Shown here: piece after piece, positions 39,301-48,089 of the stretch
Numbering within the stretch: the stretch's first letter is position 1
How the letters are laid out: every line of letters begins with the position of its first letter
DNA from: Chitinophaga arvensicola
GTDB taxonomy: Bacteria > Bacteroidota > Bacteroidia > Chitinophagales > Chitinophagaceae
Assembly: GCF_900110835.1 (NCBI RefSeq)
Contig: NZ_FOJG01000001.1
Location: 2,261,474 to 2,325,473 of the forward strand
Direction of reading: 5' to 3'
Length of the DNA stretch: 64,000 nucleotides
Made by a program: the position numbers and the translations under genes
The notes under the pieces: generated by a model
The model's database searches: none
What the model was told of the DNA's origin: nothing
Seen by the model: only the letters and a program-made list of their open reading frames with translations

Positions 39301-39438
39301 ACGAGCATCATCCCACGGATAAGACCTACAGAATACAGCTTCTTTGTGATTTCCAGGGATAATTTCATCCTGTTAAACAGCACGAAAGACCTGGCAGGTT
39401 ATCGCAAGTTTTTTACAGATAATTATGTGACGCAGTAA
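36364..39438 (+). CDS. porW: Type IX secretion system TPR protein PorW/SprE
   Basis: 1024 residues with an N-terminal signal sequence (cleavage likely at Val-Gln-Ala-Gln, about residue 27). The early conserved block MATRFNYYFHARVKLN with LLPFYPFS, IQLHDPRGKWIDDCFLLMGRAYFY is the PorW/SprE signature. Multiple TPR stretches follow (about 140-480 and 640-760), and the C-terminus carries a conserved ferredoxin-like region (FFVVLSFQRVSKELMDEGLNQF). PorW/SprE is needed for T9SS secretion and gliding. Family members are often lipoproteins, but a good lipobox is not visible here. The window also has a T9SS substrate at 11798. Confidence 0.88.
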   Translation: MNCIKLLLKYLGILLLSICLGLPAVQAQNRPQNQSRQTDSLRQAPNRQQQKPVAKPLFKPKEQRVQDRRPPSEVMLEKKKWNWKRQFFQNMATRFNYYFHARVKLNRVVKTANRDGQDNYNILLPFYPFSLQSQGFSKGELDSVIDKTNMAIQLHDPRGKWIDDCFLLMGRAYFYEGDLENANKTFQYINIAFAPKMKSEYKTVVGAHESDQISIATKEKRKGFFGRMKHTKARNDAFLWRARTLLEQKEYDEVQALLNILNNDPNFPHRLDGDLAEVRAYGNYIQKRYPETIEPLKVAIDKGHDKVSRARMSYILGQLYLQQQHPDSALEQFRNVISMKPDPMMDFQARLQIARTNAQTTGDVAGSISGLRHMLKKQRFERFRDGILYTMGSLEYPNHPEAAINYMKQSLKIPSDNLMQRTLTYKGIADIYYDQRNYTDAKKYYDSTAGVMTADFVDAPVVAIRKEVLTEVVVRLETIHREDSLQKLAAMSPSERNIVLTKMVAVMEKEAADKKKKEKLEAANPQEGSSLSMGGTAYSPKEEKGDWYFYNAGSKSSGYSEFKRKWGNRQPTDNWRRSQNGVVNATNSNGPIMITEESTSITGASLPTDSISTERLAAGLPLTPEKLAASEKSVKDAWFDLGKLYHDKLENYALGIETYDSLLILFPDHPRKPEVLYSLYVWYSKLNHTAQANQYKTMVLNQYGNTNFADIIRSGGLKDIDGAKKKEITTAYNAAYEAFHNGDYTTAMTLKKQADSTYGVNFMQSKFDLLEAMLIVKTDTSFLADSGRLSRNAVQAVLNKYASDEPVRNQAQALMDALNHRAELSDYLAKLEVRKKDANGVLLDENVSMRYPWQNPQPVLADRLNGAKAPVDSTKIAAGINAPLPGPIAVKAPEKPVTPYKITADNPFFVVLSFQRVSKELMDEGLNQFARYNAAKHASDKIEVGSFVLTPNDVMLIFRLFPNEDKALTYYDEVREQAETSIIPRIRPTEYSFFVISRDNFILLNSTKDLAGYRKFFTDNYVTQ

Positions 39439-39607
39439 GTAATTTTGGAATTTTGAATAGCTTTGCCGGTCCAATTGTTATAAACAGGCTTGTTTATTGC
39501 AGATGAACTTTATTGAAAAAATTACATATATAGCCAACAGATAGTAATAAATTGCTATTCAAACAAAAGATCGGGCAATCTGGCCATAAAACAAACTAAA
39601 TAAGCGC

Positions 39608-41992
39608 ATGAAAAAATCGGTGAAAATATTGTGGCGGGTGGCTTTTGGTATCTTAGCAGTACTTGTTCTCTTCGTTTTACTCATTAATTTCCGGATCATT
39701 GGAAGCATGCCTTCCATGGAAGAACTGGAAAATCCCCGGGCGGCGCTGGCAGCAGAAGTAATTGCAGATGATGGTACCATTCTGGGTAAATACTACCAGG
39801 TAGACCGCTCCAGCAGCGATTATAATGAGATCTCCAAAAATGTGATCAATGCGCTGATTGCCACAGAAGAAACCCGTTTCTACGATAACTCCGGTATCGA
39901 CCCGAAAGGTACCATGGCTATCCCTTTTTACCTGCTTATCGGAAAAAAACGTGGTTCCAGTACCATTACCCAACAGCTGGCATTGAACCTCCAGACAGAT
40001 AACCTGGGAAAACAACGTTCCGGAAACCCTGTCGGCAGGGCCTTCCAGAAAATACAGGAATGGATCATTGCGGTGAAACTGGAAAGAAACTTTACCAAAC
40101 AGGAAATACTGACCCTCTACCTCAACACGGTAGCATTCGGAGATAACGTATATGGTATTGAAAACGGCGCCAGAACTTTCTTCAGTAAAGACGCCGGTCA
40201 CTTATCTATCGAAGAAGCGGCGATTTTGGTAGGGATGCTGAAAGGTAATACCCTTTACAATCCGCGTCGTAATCCGCAGAATGCGCTGCTGCGCCGTAAT
40301 ACGGTGATCAGCAACATGGAAGAAGCCGGCTTTATCACCAAAACAGAAGCTGCTGCTGCGAAAAGTAAGCCTATTGTACTGCACTATAATAAAATTGACC
40401 ATAACAAAGGACTGGCGCCTTATTTCCGGGAAGTATTGCGCGATGAGCTTAAAAGCTGGTGCAAGGTGCATAAGAAAGCCGACGGATCAGAGTATAACCT
40501 TTACCGTGATGGTCTGAAAATTTATACCACTATTAATCCGAGAATGCAGTTATATGCAGAGGAAGCTGTGGCCAAACACCTGGCCGTTCTGCAAAAATCA
40601 CTCTCTGCACAAAACGACGTTAAAACAGGCAGCGTCTGGAAGAAATGGCCCAAATACCTGGATCAGTACATGAAAGAATCTGAGCGGTACCGGTCTATGA
40701 AAGACGATGAAGCAGATGATTCCACCATTGCCCGCGTGTTCAATACACCTGTGCGGATGAAGGTTTTTGGCTGGAAAAGCTCAACTGAGCCGGATCTGAA
40801 CGAGATTGACACCACCATGACCCCGCTGGATTCCATTAAGTATATGCGTTCCATTTTACAGGCTGGCTTTATGGCCATGGATCCTGAAAGCGGTGAAGTA
40901 AAAGCCTGGGTAGGCGGCCCTGATTTCCGGTATTTCAAAAATGACCACGTGGCTAAAACCCGTCGTCAGGTAGGTTCTACCTTCAAGCCTTTCCTGTATT
41001 GTTTTGCCATCATGAATGGTATGTCGCCCAATACCATGCTGCCTAACGAACCTATTTCCATCAACGGATGGACGCCTCATAACTCAGAAGGCAGCACCGG
41101 TGGTACTATTACCATGGCGGGCGCCCTGGCTAAATCACTGAACCTGGTGGCCGCTTACCTGATCAAACAGATAGGCGCCAAGCCATTTGCCGATTTCGCC
41201 AAAAATAAAGTAGGCTTTACCAGCGATATTCCTGCTTATCCGGCGATTGCGCTGGGTGCCGTGGAATTGTCCTTATACGAACTGCTGCAGGGATATACCA
41301 TGTTCCCTGCCCGTGGTATCAATACCAAACCTATCTACATTACCCGTATTGAAGATAGAAATGGTAATATCCTGGAAACTTTTGCCCCGGTGAAACGGGA
41401 GGTGATCAGCGAAAGGGAATCTTATACGATGGTGAAAATGATGGAAGGGGTAGTAGCACCTGGTGGTACCGGCGCACGTATCCGTTCCCGCTTTAATATC
41501 CAGGGTGAAATAGCCGGTAAAACAGGTACTACCAACGATAATACCGATGGCTGGTTTATGGGGTACACTCCTAAGATCCTGGCAGGCGCCTGGGTAGGTT
41601 GCGAAAACAACTTTATCCACTTCAGCACTACGGCTATTGGTCAGGGTGCTAATACCGGCTTACCGATCTGGGCGTATTTTATGCAGAAGGTATATGCAGA
41701 TCCTACCCTGAAAATTAATACCAGCGACCATTTCCCCATACCTCCGAATATGAGCGAAGATGATATTTACATGAACTACGATTCCAATGTAAAACCTGGC
41801 GCTGAATCAGAGAATGTGGGCAACGGTTCTGCGGATGATTATGGTTCCGGAGATGCCAGCGATTTTGCGACGCCCGGTGCTGAAACCCAGGAACCTGCTG
41901 CGGCGCCTAAACCTAATAAGGATAAAGAAGAACACAAGGAAAATAAGCCGAAGGCCACCATGCCGCCGGCAACACCAAAGAAAGGAGAATAG
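39608..41992 (+). CDS. Class A penicillin-binding protein (PBP1a-like)
   Basis: Bifunctional peptidoglycan synthase, 794 residues. One membrane helix (about 8-28); glycosyltransferase GT51 domain (about 55-250) with the catalytic Glu in ALIATEETRFYDNSGID and GSSTITQQLA; transpeptidase domain (about 430-730) with S457-TFK-460 (SxxK), a Ser-Leu-Asn motif, and KTGTTND. A Pro/Lys-rich tail of about 60 residues ends the protein. A TAGCTTTG box (39458-39465) lies about 140 bases upstream. Two hairpins follow. Confidence 0.95.
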   Translation: MKKSVKILWRVAFGILAVLVLFVLLINFRIIGSMPSMEELENPRAALAAEVIADDGTILGKYYQVDRSSSDYNEISKNVINALIATEETRFYDNSGIDPKGTMAIPFYLLIGKKRGSSTITQQLALNLQTDNLGKQRSGNPVGRAFQKIQEWIIAVKLERNFTKQEILTLYLNTVAFGDNVYGIENGARTFFSKDAGHLSIEEAAILVGMLKGNTLYNPRRNPQNALLRRNTVISNMEEAGFITKTEAAAAKSKPIVLHYNKIDHNKGLAPYFREVLRDELKSWCKVHKKADGSEYNLYRDGLKIYTTINPRMQLYAEEAVAKHLAVLQKSLSAQNDVKTGSVWKKWPKYLDQYMKESERYRSMKDDEADDSTIARVFNTPVRMKVFGWKSSTEPDLNEIDTTMTPLDSIKYMRSILQAGFMAMDPESGEVKAWVGGPDFRYFKNDHVAKTRRQVGSTFKPFLYCFAIMNGMSPNTMLPNEPISINGWTPHNSEGSTGGTITMAGALAKSLNLVAAYLIKQIGAKPFADFAKNKVGFTSDIPAYPAIALGAVELSLYELLQGYTMFPARGINTKPIYITRIEDRNGNILETFAPVKREVISERESYTMVKMMEGVVAPGGTGARIRSRFNIQGEIAGKTGTTNDNTDGWFMGYTPKILAGAWVGCENNFIHFSTTAIGQGANTGLPIWAYFMQKVYADPTLKINTSDHFPIPPNMSEDDIYMNYDSNVKPGAESENVGNGSADDYGSGDASDFATPGAETQEPAAAPKPNKDKEEHKENKPKATMPPATPKKGE

Positions 41993-41994
41993 GG

Positions 41995-42009
41995 ATCGCC
42001 GCAGGCGAT
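41995..42009 (+). terminator. Short hairpin after the PBP1a gene
   Basis: ATCGCC (41995-42000) pairs with GGCGAT (42004-42009), loop GCA, just after the stop. No T-run; the longer hairpin 12 bases later probably terminates. Confidence 0.55.
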
Positions 42010-42020
42010 TTCTGGACGAT

Positions 42021-42076
42021 AAATATTTCGGGGAGATAGAAGCGGATACACCCGCTTTTATCTCCCCGAAATATTT
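42021..42076 (+). terminator. GGGGAGAT-family hairpin (c), 25-bp stem
   Basis: Bases 42021-42045 pair with 42052-42076, 25 pairs with one G-T, loop ATACAC. The longest member of the family. The T-run after it is short (TTTATAC); termination would rely on the A/T-rich base of the stem. Confidence 0.75.
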
Positions 42077-42138
42077 ATACAGATACTCGATCAATTTATT
42101 AGTTTCGCGCCACCAAACCATTAAAAAGAAACAGTACA

Positions 42139-43299
42139 ATGAAGTATGCCATTAAAGCATTGCTGCTGGCAGGCCTGTTGCCATTAACAGCCGCCGCGCA
42201 AGACAGTACCCAGTTTATCAAAGGATCCTGGAAAGAGCTGACCGCTAAAGCCCGCAAAGAACACAAACCCATTTTCGTTGACACTTATTTTGAAGGATGC
42301 CATGCCTGCAAAGACATGGAAGTAAAGGTGTTTCCACGGCCGGAAGTAAAAAAGTACATGGAAGACAATTTTGTGAGCACCGGTTATGATGTTTTCAAAG
42401 AAGCATTTGGTAAAGAATTATGCGCTAAATATTTCATGACAGGTTTCCCTACTTACCTGATTATTTCCGGAGAAGGAAAACTGATCAATACCGGTGCCGG
42501 CTACCAGGAACCCGCACAGTTTATGAAGTTCCTGGAGAACAACATCTCCCGGTATAAAGCAGGTCAGTACCTGACAGGTTTCGGCAATAGCCTGAAAACC
42601 GATGATCCTGAATTTTACCATACTTTCTTTTTTGCAAAAGACCGGAAGTTCCCGGACAGCACTGCTGTGAAAGAGTATCTTTTAAAACAAAAAGACCTGT
42701 TGAAAGAATCTGTATTCAAGGTAATGCTGGTATGCCGGAATCTGCCGGCCAACTACCGGGCATTTTATATTAAGAACAGAACTACATATATCGAGCGGTT
42801 CGGGGCGGATCTCAATAGCAACGTACTGAATGGCTTGCTGAAACAGGATCTGACGGTACTGCCCAAACAACTGGATAACGCCGCATTTGATGCTTTCCTG
42901 GCGAAGCAGCAGCAGGTATACAGTGCTGTCGACTGGCAGGAAATACAGATGTACTACGCAGAAAACTATCTTTATAAAACAGCAAAAGATGCGAAGGCAT
43001 TCCTGGAATTCGCGATTGCCCACCATGATACCAATGAAAACAGGGTACGCTATATGCGTTTTTATATGAGCGCGGAGCTGGAAAAACAACCCGGACTGAA
43101 AGACCTGTACATCCGTTGGGCGGCGCCGGCACTCACTGCGGAATCCAGCCTGGAAGTACTGACTTCCCTGGCTTATATGTGCCGCGACGGACATAAGGAC
43201 GCTGCGAAGAAATACTTTACCTGGGCGATGGCCAAGGCGACAGCGATGGGGCAACCAGCTGAATATTTCCAGAAAGAACTGGATAAGCTGGGAAGCTGA
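42139..43299 (+). CDS. Thioredoxin-fold family protein, exported
   Basis: 386 residues with a signal peptide ending about Ala-Ala-Ala20. A thioredoxin-like domain (about 25-140) has the active-site motif Cys54-His-Ala-Cys57 in TYFEGCHACKDME and a cis-Pro in GFPTYLII. The C-terminal 230 residues are helical and unassigned, as in other Bacteroidota periplasmic thioredoxin-like proteins. The Cys-His-Ala-Cys motif suggests a redox-active periplasmic protein. Substrate unknown. Follows hairpin (c) and ends at a strong terminator. Confidence 0.85.
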   Translation: MKYAIKALLLAGLLPLTAAAQDSTQFIKGSWKELTAKARKEHKPIFVDTYFEGCHACKDMEVKVFPRPEVKKYMEDNFVSTGYDVFKEAFGKELCAKYFMTGFPTYLIISGEGKLINTGAGYQEPAQFMKFLENNISRYKAGQYLTGFGNSLKTDDPEFYHTFFFAKDRKFPDSTAVKEYLLKQKDLLKESVFKVMLVCRNLPANYRAFYIKNRTTYIERFGADLNSNVLNGLLKQDLTVLPKQLDNAAFDAFLAKQQQVYSAVDWQEIQMYYAENYLYKTAKDAKAFLEFAIAHHDTNENRVRYMRFYMSAELEKQPGLKDLYIRWAAPALTAESSLEVLTSLAYMCRDGHKDAAKKYFTWAMAKATAMGQPAEYFQKELDKLGS

Positions 43300-43315
43300 T
43301 ACAAAGGGAAAACAT

Positions 43316-43353
43316 AAAAAAAGCGGCGCAGATAACCTGCGCCGCTTTTTTTT
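43316..43353. terminator. Terminator between thioredoxin-like gene and sucC
   Basis: AGCGGCGCAG (43322-43331) pairs with CTGCGCCGCT (43337-43346), extended by A- and T-runs on both sides; loop of 5. Works in both directions for the convergent genes. Confidence 0.93.
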
Positions 43354-43367
43354 ATATCGTGTGTTTA

Positions 43368-44579
43368 TCAGCTAACTGCTTTGTTTACCAGTGCAGCTGC
43401 TTCGCTGAGGAGGATGGCAGACTGTACTTTCAGACCGCTTTCTTCGATCAGTACTTTTGCTTCAGCAGCGTTGGTACCCTGTAAACGTACAATGATAGGA
43501 ACAGTGATGTTACCGATAGATTTGTAAGCATCAATAACACCCTGTGCAACCCTGTCGCAACGAACAATACCACCGAAGATATTGATCAGGATAGCTTTTA
43601 CTTTAGGATCTTTCAGGATGATACGGAAACCTGCTTCAACAGTTTGTGCGTTGGCAGTACCACCTACGTCCAGGAAGTTAGCCGGTTCACCGCCGCTCAG
43701 TTTGATCATATCCATGGTAGCCATGGCCAGACCGGCGCCGTTTACCATACAACCTACGTTACCGTCGAGTTTTACGAAGTTCAGGTTGTATTTGCTGGCT
43801 TCTACTTCGGTAGGATCTTCTTCAGAAATATCACGCAGTGCTTCCAGGTCAGGATGACGCATCAGGGAGTTGTCGTCCAGGTTTACTTTAGCATCTACAG
43901 CAATGATTTTCTCATCACTGGTTTTGAACAGCGGGTTGATTTCCAGCATGCTGCAATCCAGTCCTACGTATGCGTTATAGAGGTTGGTGACAAATTTCAC
44001 CATGTTTTTGAACGCTTCGCCGCTCAAACCGAAGTTGAAAGCAATGTTACGTGCCTGGAAAGGCTGCAGGGTCATATTTGGTTTTACCCACTCTTTAAAT
44101 ATTTTCTCAGGAGTGCTGTGTGCTACTTCTTCGATATCCATACCACCTTCAGTGGAATACATGATAACGTTCTGGCTTTTAGCACGATCCAGCAGGATAG
44201 ACAGGTAGAATTCTTTTACCGGATTAGCGCCTGGATAGTAAACATCCTGTGCTACCAGTACCTTATTTACCAGTTTACCAGCGTCGCCGGTCTGGATAGT
44301 TACCAGGGTGCCTCCCAGTATATTGCCTGCTATGGTTTTAATATCTTCTGCATTTTTTCCTACTGCCACACCTCTCTGCTCTGTACCCCGGATCTTACCT
44401 TTTCCGCGTCCACCCGCGTGAATCTGGGCTTTTACAACGGCAAATTCATTACCAAATTGCACTTTCAGCTGCTTGTATGCTTCCGCAGCCGCTTCAGGGG
44501 TATCCACCGGAATACCTTCCTGTACCGGTACATTATATTTTTTCAACAGTTCTTTAGCCTGGTACTCGTGTAAGTTCAT
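43368..44579 (-). CDS. sucC: Succinate-CoA ligase (ADP-forming) subunit beta
   Basis: 403-residue ATP-grasp subunit of the TCA-cycle enzyme that makes ATP or GTP from succinyl-CoA. N-terminal MNLHEYQAKELLKKYNVPV, VKAQIHAGGRGKG, and the C-terminal NIFGGIVRCDRVAQGV (phosphohistidine-loop partner) are conserved. Length is normal for the family (about 390). sucD is not adjacent. The start is the first ATG; no alternative is better. Confidence 0.97.
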   Translation of the reverse strand: MNLHEYQAKELLKKYNVPVQEGIPVDTPEAAAEAYKQLKVQFGNEFAVVKAQIHAGGRGKGKIRGTEQRGVAVGKNAEDIKTIAGNILGGTLVTIQTGDAGKLVNKVLVAQDVYYPGANPVKEFYLSILLDRAKSQNVIMYSTEGGMDIEEVAHSTPEKIFKEWVKPNMTLQPFQARNIAFNFGLSGEAFKNMVKFVTNLYNAYVGLDCSMLEINPLFKTSDEKIIAVDAKVNLDDNSLMRHPDLEALRDISEEDPTEVEASKYNLNFVKLDGNVGCMVNGAGLAMATMDMIKLSGGEPANFLDVGGTANAQTVEAGFRIILKDPKVKAILINIFGGIVRCDRVAQGVIDAYKSIGNITVPIIVRLQGTNAAEAKVLIEESGLKVQSAILLSEAAALVNKAVS

Positions 44580-44653
44580 CGGAATAAAATTTGCCGCTAA
44601 AATAGGTCATTATGATTTAAATATAAAACTGGTGTCATTTGTGAATTAAAAAA

Positions 44654-44661
44654 TAACTTTG
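44654..44661 (+). promoter_or_regulatory. -7 box of the PNP/porin operon
   Basis: TAACTTTG, an exact TAnnTTTG match, lies 35 bases before the ATG; the -33 position reads GGTG instead of TTTG at 19-base spacing. Confidence 0.55.
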
Positions 44662-44695
44662 CGCGGGTTTGTTTTTTAAATCCGACTTTTAATTA

Positions 44696-45529
44696 ATGTA
44701 TAAACAGATGAGTGAACTAACGACAAAGATCACAGCAGCGGGGGAATATATCAGCAAATTCTGGCAAGATAAGCCAGTAGCGGGCATTATACTAGGTAGC
44801 GGACTGGGTAACCTGACGCAGGAAATAGAGCGCAGTGTGGAAATTCCATACAGCGATATCCCACATTTCCCGGAATCTACTGTAGAGGGGCATTCCGGCA
44901 AGCTAATCCTGGGATACATGCAGGGTAAGCCGGTAGTGGCCATGGCAGGGCGTTTTCACTTTTACGAAGGATTTTCCATGCAGCAGGTAACTTTTCCTGT
45001 GCGCGTGATGAAAGCCCTGGGAATTCATACATTATTTATTTCCAACGCCGCCGGAGGCATGAATCCAGCTTTTCAGGTAGGCGATCTGATGATCATCCGG
45101 GATCATATCAACCTGCAGCCGGAACATCCGCTGCGTGGTAAAAATGAGGACACACTGGGTCCCCGTTTCCCGGATATGAGCGAACCGTATAGCAAAGCGT
45201 TGATCGATGCCGCCAATAAAATTGCAGCCGCCAACAATATATCTTTGCATAGTGGCGTATATGTAGGCGTTCAGGGGCCTACCTTTGAAACACGGGCAGA
45301 GTATAAATACATGCATATCATTGGTGGCGACGCCGTAGGAATGAGTACGGTGCCCGAAGTAATTGTAGCGGCACATGCCGGTTTGAAAGTATTTGCCATG
45401 AGTGTGATTACCGACATCGGTATCCGGGAAGAAGAAAATGTGATTACCCATGAAGAAGTACTGGCAGCTGCTAAAGCAGCTGAACCTAAGCTGACGCTGA
45501 TCTTTAGTGAATTAATCCGGCAACTATAA
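44696..45529 (+). CDS. Purine nucleoside phosphorylase, class I (PNP)
   Basis: 277 residues (start at 44696, or 44708 where MSELTTKI begins). Trimeric PNP-type: GIILGSGLGNL, HSGKLILG, GRFHFYEGF, TLFISNAAGG, and VQGPTFETRAEY with the catalytic Asn region in VGMSTVPEV. Cleaves inosine/guanosine-type nucleosides with phosphate for purine salvage; exact base preference is not readable. 19 bases before the porin gene, likely one transcript, though functional linkage is unclear. Confidence 0.93.
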   Translation: MYKQMSELTTKITAAGEYISKFWQDKPVAGIILGSGLGNLTQEIERSVEIPYSDIPHFPESTVEGHSGKLILGYMQGKPVVAMAGRFHFYEGFSMQQVTFPVRVMKALGIHTLFISNAAGGMNPAFQVGDLMIIRDHINLQPEHPLRGKNEDTLGPRFPDMSEPYSKALIDAANKIAAANNISLHSGVYVGVQGPTFETRAEYKYMHIIGGDAVGMSTVPEVIVAAHAGLKVFAMSVITDIGIREEENVITHEEVLAAAKAAEPKLTLIFSELIRQL

Positions 45530-45548
45530 ACGCTTTTGTTACTTTCGG

Positions 45549-47525
45549 ATGAGGCAACTTTTCATTTTCATAGCCCTGCTGTTTTTTTGCGGGAACCAAT
45601 TGATGGCCCAGTTTAACTCGGGTCGCTTAAGTAATATGGGTGGCGGTGGAGGCGGTAGCAGCAAAATGCAGCGCGATACCGGAAAGCATGTACACGAACT
45701 GGATACGCTTACCCTGACCTACCGCATCCTCGGAGAACCCACCGATTACAAGCTGGATTCTTCCGTAAATGATTTTCAGAGCAACTATCTGCGGGTGCCG
45801 GCTTCATATGCCACTACCGGTAATACTGGTGGTGCAGCCTATAATATGATCTATACACCCAGGATGAAACCCGGATTTGATGCCGGTTTTCATGCCTACG
45901 ATATTTATTCCAATTCCCATAAGGACGCCCGCTTCTACTATACCACCAGGCCCTATACGGAACTGCAATACCTGGTAGGCAGCAAGCAGGAACAGGTGAT
46001 CGGCCTTACCCATACCCAGAACCGGACGGAACGCTTTAACTTTGCGTTCGACTACCGCAAGATCAATGCACCCGGCTATTATCGTTCACAAAACACCAAT
46101 CACGATATTTATCGCTTCACCGCCCGGTACCAGAGCAAGAATAAACGCGCAAATACCTACCTGAGTTTCTATTACAATAAGATCAACGGCGGTGAAAACG
46201 GCGGCTTAAGGTATGATTCGCTGATGAAAAATCCCAACTATAGCCAGCGGAAAACACTGCCGGTAAACCTGGGAAACGGCGCATCCACCACCTACAGCTT
46301 CTTCGGAGGTGCAATTCCGGTGAAAACGAACTACCGCGAAACGGGTTTCCTGATCCAGCAGCAGTACGACTGGGGCCATGGAGATAGTATTCATATCAAC
46401 GATACACTGGATATCTATAAGTACGACCCCGTATTCCGTGTGCAGTATTCGTTTAACTACGAGAGCAATAACTACCAGTTCCTCGATACAGATGCAGATT
46501 CTGCATTTTATCCGAAACATTATAATTTCCTGCCACAGGGAGATACGGTGACCGCCAAACACCAGTGGAAACTGATCTCCAACGATCTGTCGCTGATTCA
46601 GTTCCCGGTGAGAGGTAACCTGGGACACTTTATTAACCTGGGCGCCCGCTTTGAAAGCCTGACGGGTACTTTCCTGGATGCGAATATCAACTTTACCAAC
46701 CTGGCTTTGCATGGGGAGTATCGTAATAAAACCCGCAACCAGAAATGGGATTTCTCCCTCAGGGGCGAGTTTTATGCGGTAGGGCAAAATGCCGGCGACT
46801 ACAGCGCATATGGTATGCTGAAAAGGCGTATCAATGATTTCCTGGGAGATGTGCGACTCAGTGTCAGCAACGTGAATAAAGAACCATCTTACGTTTACAA
46901 GTACTTTGGCAGTAACAGGGATGCCTGGTATAACACCAGCCTCGCCAAAGAAAACATTACCCAGCTGCAGTTTGCCACAGAAAACAAAAAGCTGGATTAT
47001 ACCCTGGCTGCTAATTATTTCCTGTTTACCAACTATACTTATTTCAAGGATTACTACCACAGCGCCCAGTATACTTCGCTGTTTAACCTCCTGCAGGTTA
47101 CTTTCAGCAAGAAGTTTACGATCAAACCGTTCGCCTGGTACGTGGATGTGGCTTTCCAGCAATTGCATGGCAACGGTCCGCTGAATGTACCCACCTTCTG
47201 GACCCGTAACCGTTTTGCCTTCGAAAAAAGACTTTATACCAATCTGAACCTGGTAACAGGCCTGGAGTTCCGTTATAACACCGGCTACTACGCCGACGAC
47301 TACTCGCCGCTGACCGGTCAGTTTATTTACCAGGAGAAAACGAAGATCAGTAATCCGTTGCCGGATATTTCGGCATTTGCTAACTTCAGGATCAAGTCGT
47401 TCTCCGCATATGTACGCGCAGAGAACCTGAACACCTTCCTGGGCGATAATAACTATGCGGCGCCATTATACCCTTACAACAATTTCGCCTTCCGGGTGGG
47501 GCTGAGATGGTGGTTTATTAATTAA
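45549..47525 (+). CDS. Putative outer-membrane porin
   Basis: 658 residues with a signal peptide ending near Leu-Met-Ala21. Low-complexity Gly-rich stretch (about 30-40), then a series of amphipathic beta-strands with aromatic girdle residues through to the C-terminus (ends LRWWFIN, a typical barrel end). This fits the uncharacterised Bacteroidota putative porin family. Substrate unknown. It follows PNP by 19 bases, so it might aid nucleoside or sugar uptake, but that is only an inference from position. Confidence 0.85.
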   Translation: MRQLFIFIALLFFCGNQLMAQFNSGRLSNMGGGGGGSSKMQRDTGKHVHELDTLTLTYRILGEPTDYKLDSSVNDFQSNYLRVPASYATTGNTGGAAYNMIYTPRMKPGFDAGFHAYDIYSNSHKDARFYYTTRPYTELQYLVGSKQEQVIGLTHTQNRTERFNFAFDYRKINAPGYYRSQNTNHDIYRFTARYQSKNKRANTYLSFYYNKINGGENGGLRYDSLMKNPNYSQRKTLPVNLGNGASTTYSFFGGAIPVKTNYRETGFLIQQQYDWGHGDSIHINDTLDIYKYDPVFRVQYSFNYESNNYQFLDTDADSAFYPKHYNFLPQGDTVTAKHQWKLISNDLSLIQFPVRGNLGHFINLGARFESLTGTFLDANINFTNLALHGEYRNKTRNQKWDFSLRGEFYAVGQNAGDYSAYGMLKRRINDFLGDVRLSVSNVNKEPSYVYKYFGSNRDAWYNTSLAKENITQLQFATENKKLDYTLAANYFLFTNYTYFKDYYHSAQYTSLFNLLQVTFSKKFTIKPFAWYVDVAFQQLHGNGPLNVPTFWTRNRFAFEKRLYTNLNLVTGLEFRYNTGYYADDYSPLTGQFIYQEKTKISNPLPDISAFANFRIKSFSAYVRAENLNTFLGDNNYAAPLYPYNNFAFRVGLRWWFIN

Positions 47526-47545
47526 CAGTATTTTATCATAATATG

Positions 47546-47586
47546 ATGACCGGTATCCCCGCAACGGGATACCGGTCATTTTTTTT
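47546..47586 (+). terminator. Terminator of the porin gene
   Basis: ATGACCGGTATCCC (47546-47559) pairs with GGGATACCGGTCAT (47566-47579), loop of 6, then eight T residues. Confidence 0.93.
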
Positions 47587-47589
47587 ACC

Positions 47590-47597
47590 TATCTTTG
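47590..47597 (+). promoter_or_regulatory. -7 box just before the metal cassette
   Basis: TATCTTTG matches TAnnTTTG exactly and ends 9 bases before the first ATG of the cassette. Transcripts from it would start about 3 bases before the start codon. It abuts the T-run of the porin terminator; no TTTG -33 was found. Confidence 0.5.
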
Positions 47598-47606
47598 TAA
47601 TTCGTC

Positions 47607-47996
47607 ATGAAACAATTTTTTGCCATATTATTTGCCGTATTGTATACCACGCTGACCAGCGGGGTTGCAGTAAATGTGCATTATTGCATGGGCAAACTGG
47701 CGTCCGTAGAACTGCAGGAAGCTCCGGCTGATCACTGTGCGAAATGCGGAAAGCCAGTAAAGGGCATGGATTGCTGTAAAGACGAGTTTAAGTTCTGTAA
47801 GGTCACTGAATCACACCAGGCCGCGAAAGCGCTGCAACCCGATTTCAGTACCACCACAGACATGCAGTTGCCCGTAAGGATTTTATCCGCACCTGTATTG
47901 CCGGCTGCCGAAACTATCGTGAGCAGCCGTCCGCATGATCCACCGGACATTCCTTCTGCCCCCATCTTTCTCCGGAACTGTACTTTCCTGATCTGA
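47607..47996 (+). CDS. HYC_CC_PP family protein
   Basis: 129 residues with an N-terminal hydrophobic export segment (about 3-22). The motifs that name the family are present in order: His25-Tyr26-Cys27 in VHYCMGK, Cys44-x2-Cys47, Cys56-Cys57 in DCCKDE, and a Pro-Pro pair in PHDPPDIP. Its seven Cys residues and adjacency to HMA-domain proteins suggest metal handling in the periplasm, but the family function is not established. First gene of the cassette. Confidence 0.85.
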   Translation: MKQFFAILFAVLYTTLTSGVAVNVHYCMGKLASVELQEAPADHCAKCGKPVKGMDCCKDEFKFCKVTESHQAAKALQPDFSTTTDMQLPVRILSAPVLPAAETIVSSRPHDPPDIPSAPIFLRNCTFLI

Positions 47997-48016
47997 GGTT
48001 AGCTTTAAAGTTGTGT

Positions 48017-48037
48017 TTACTGCTGTTGTAGCAGTAA
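48017..48037 (+). repeat. Intercistronic hairpin in the metal cassette
   Basis: TTACTGCT (48017-48024) pairs with AGCAGTAA (48030-48037), loop of 5, no T-run. Perhaps an RNA-processing or stability stem. Confidence 0.5.
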
Positions 48038-48089
48038 CGCTATCGCTTTGCTGTTAATCATTCTTTATTCATTTTATATTTCTCAGATC

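Noticed and set aside
43644..44573. 309-codon forward frame antisense to sucC
   Set aside because: Mirror of a highly conserved enzyme gene; Phe/Cys-rich translation without domains.
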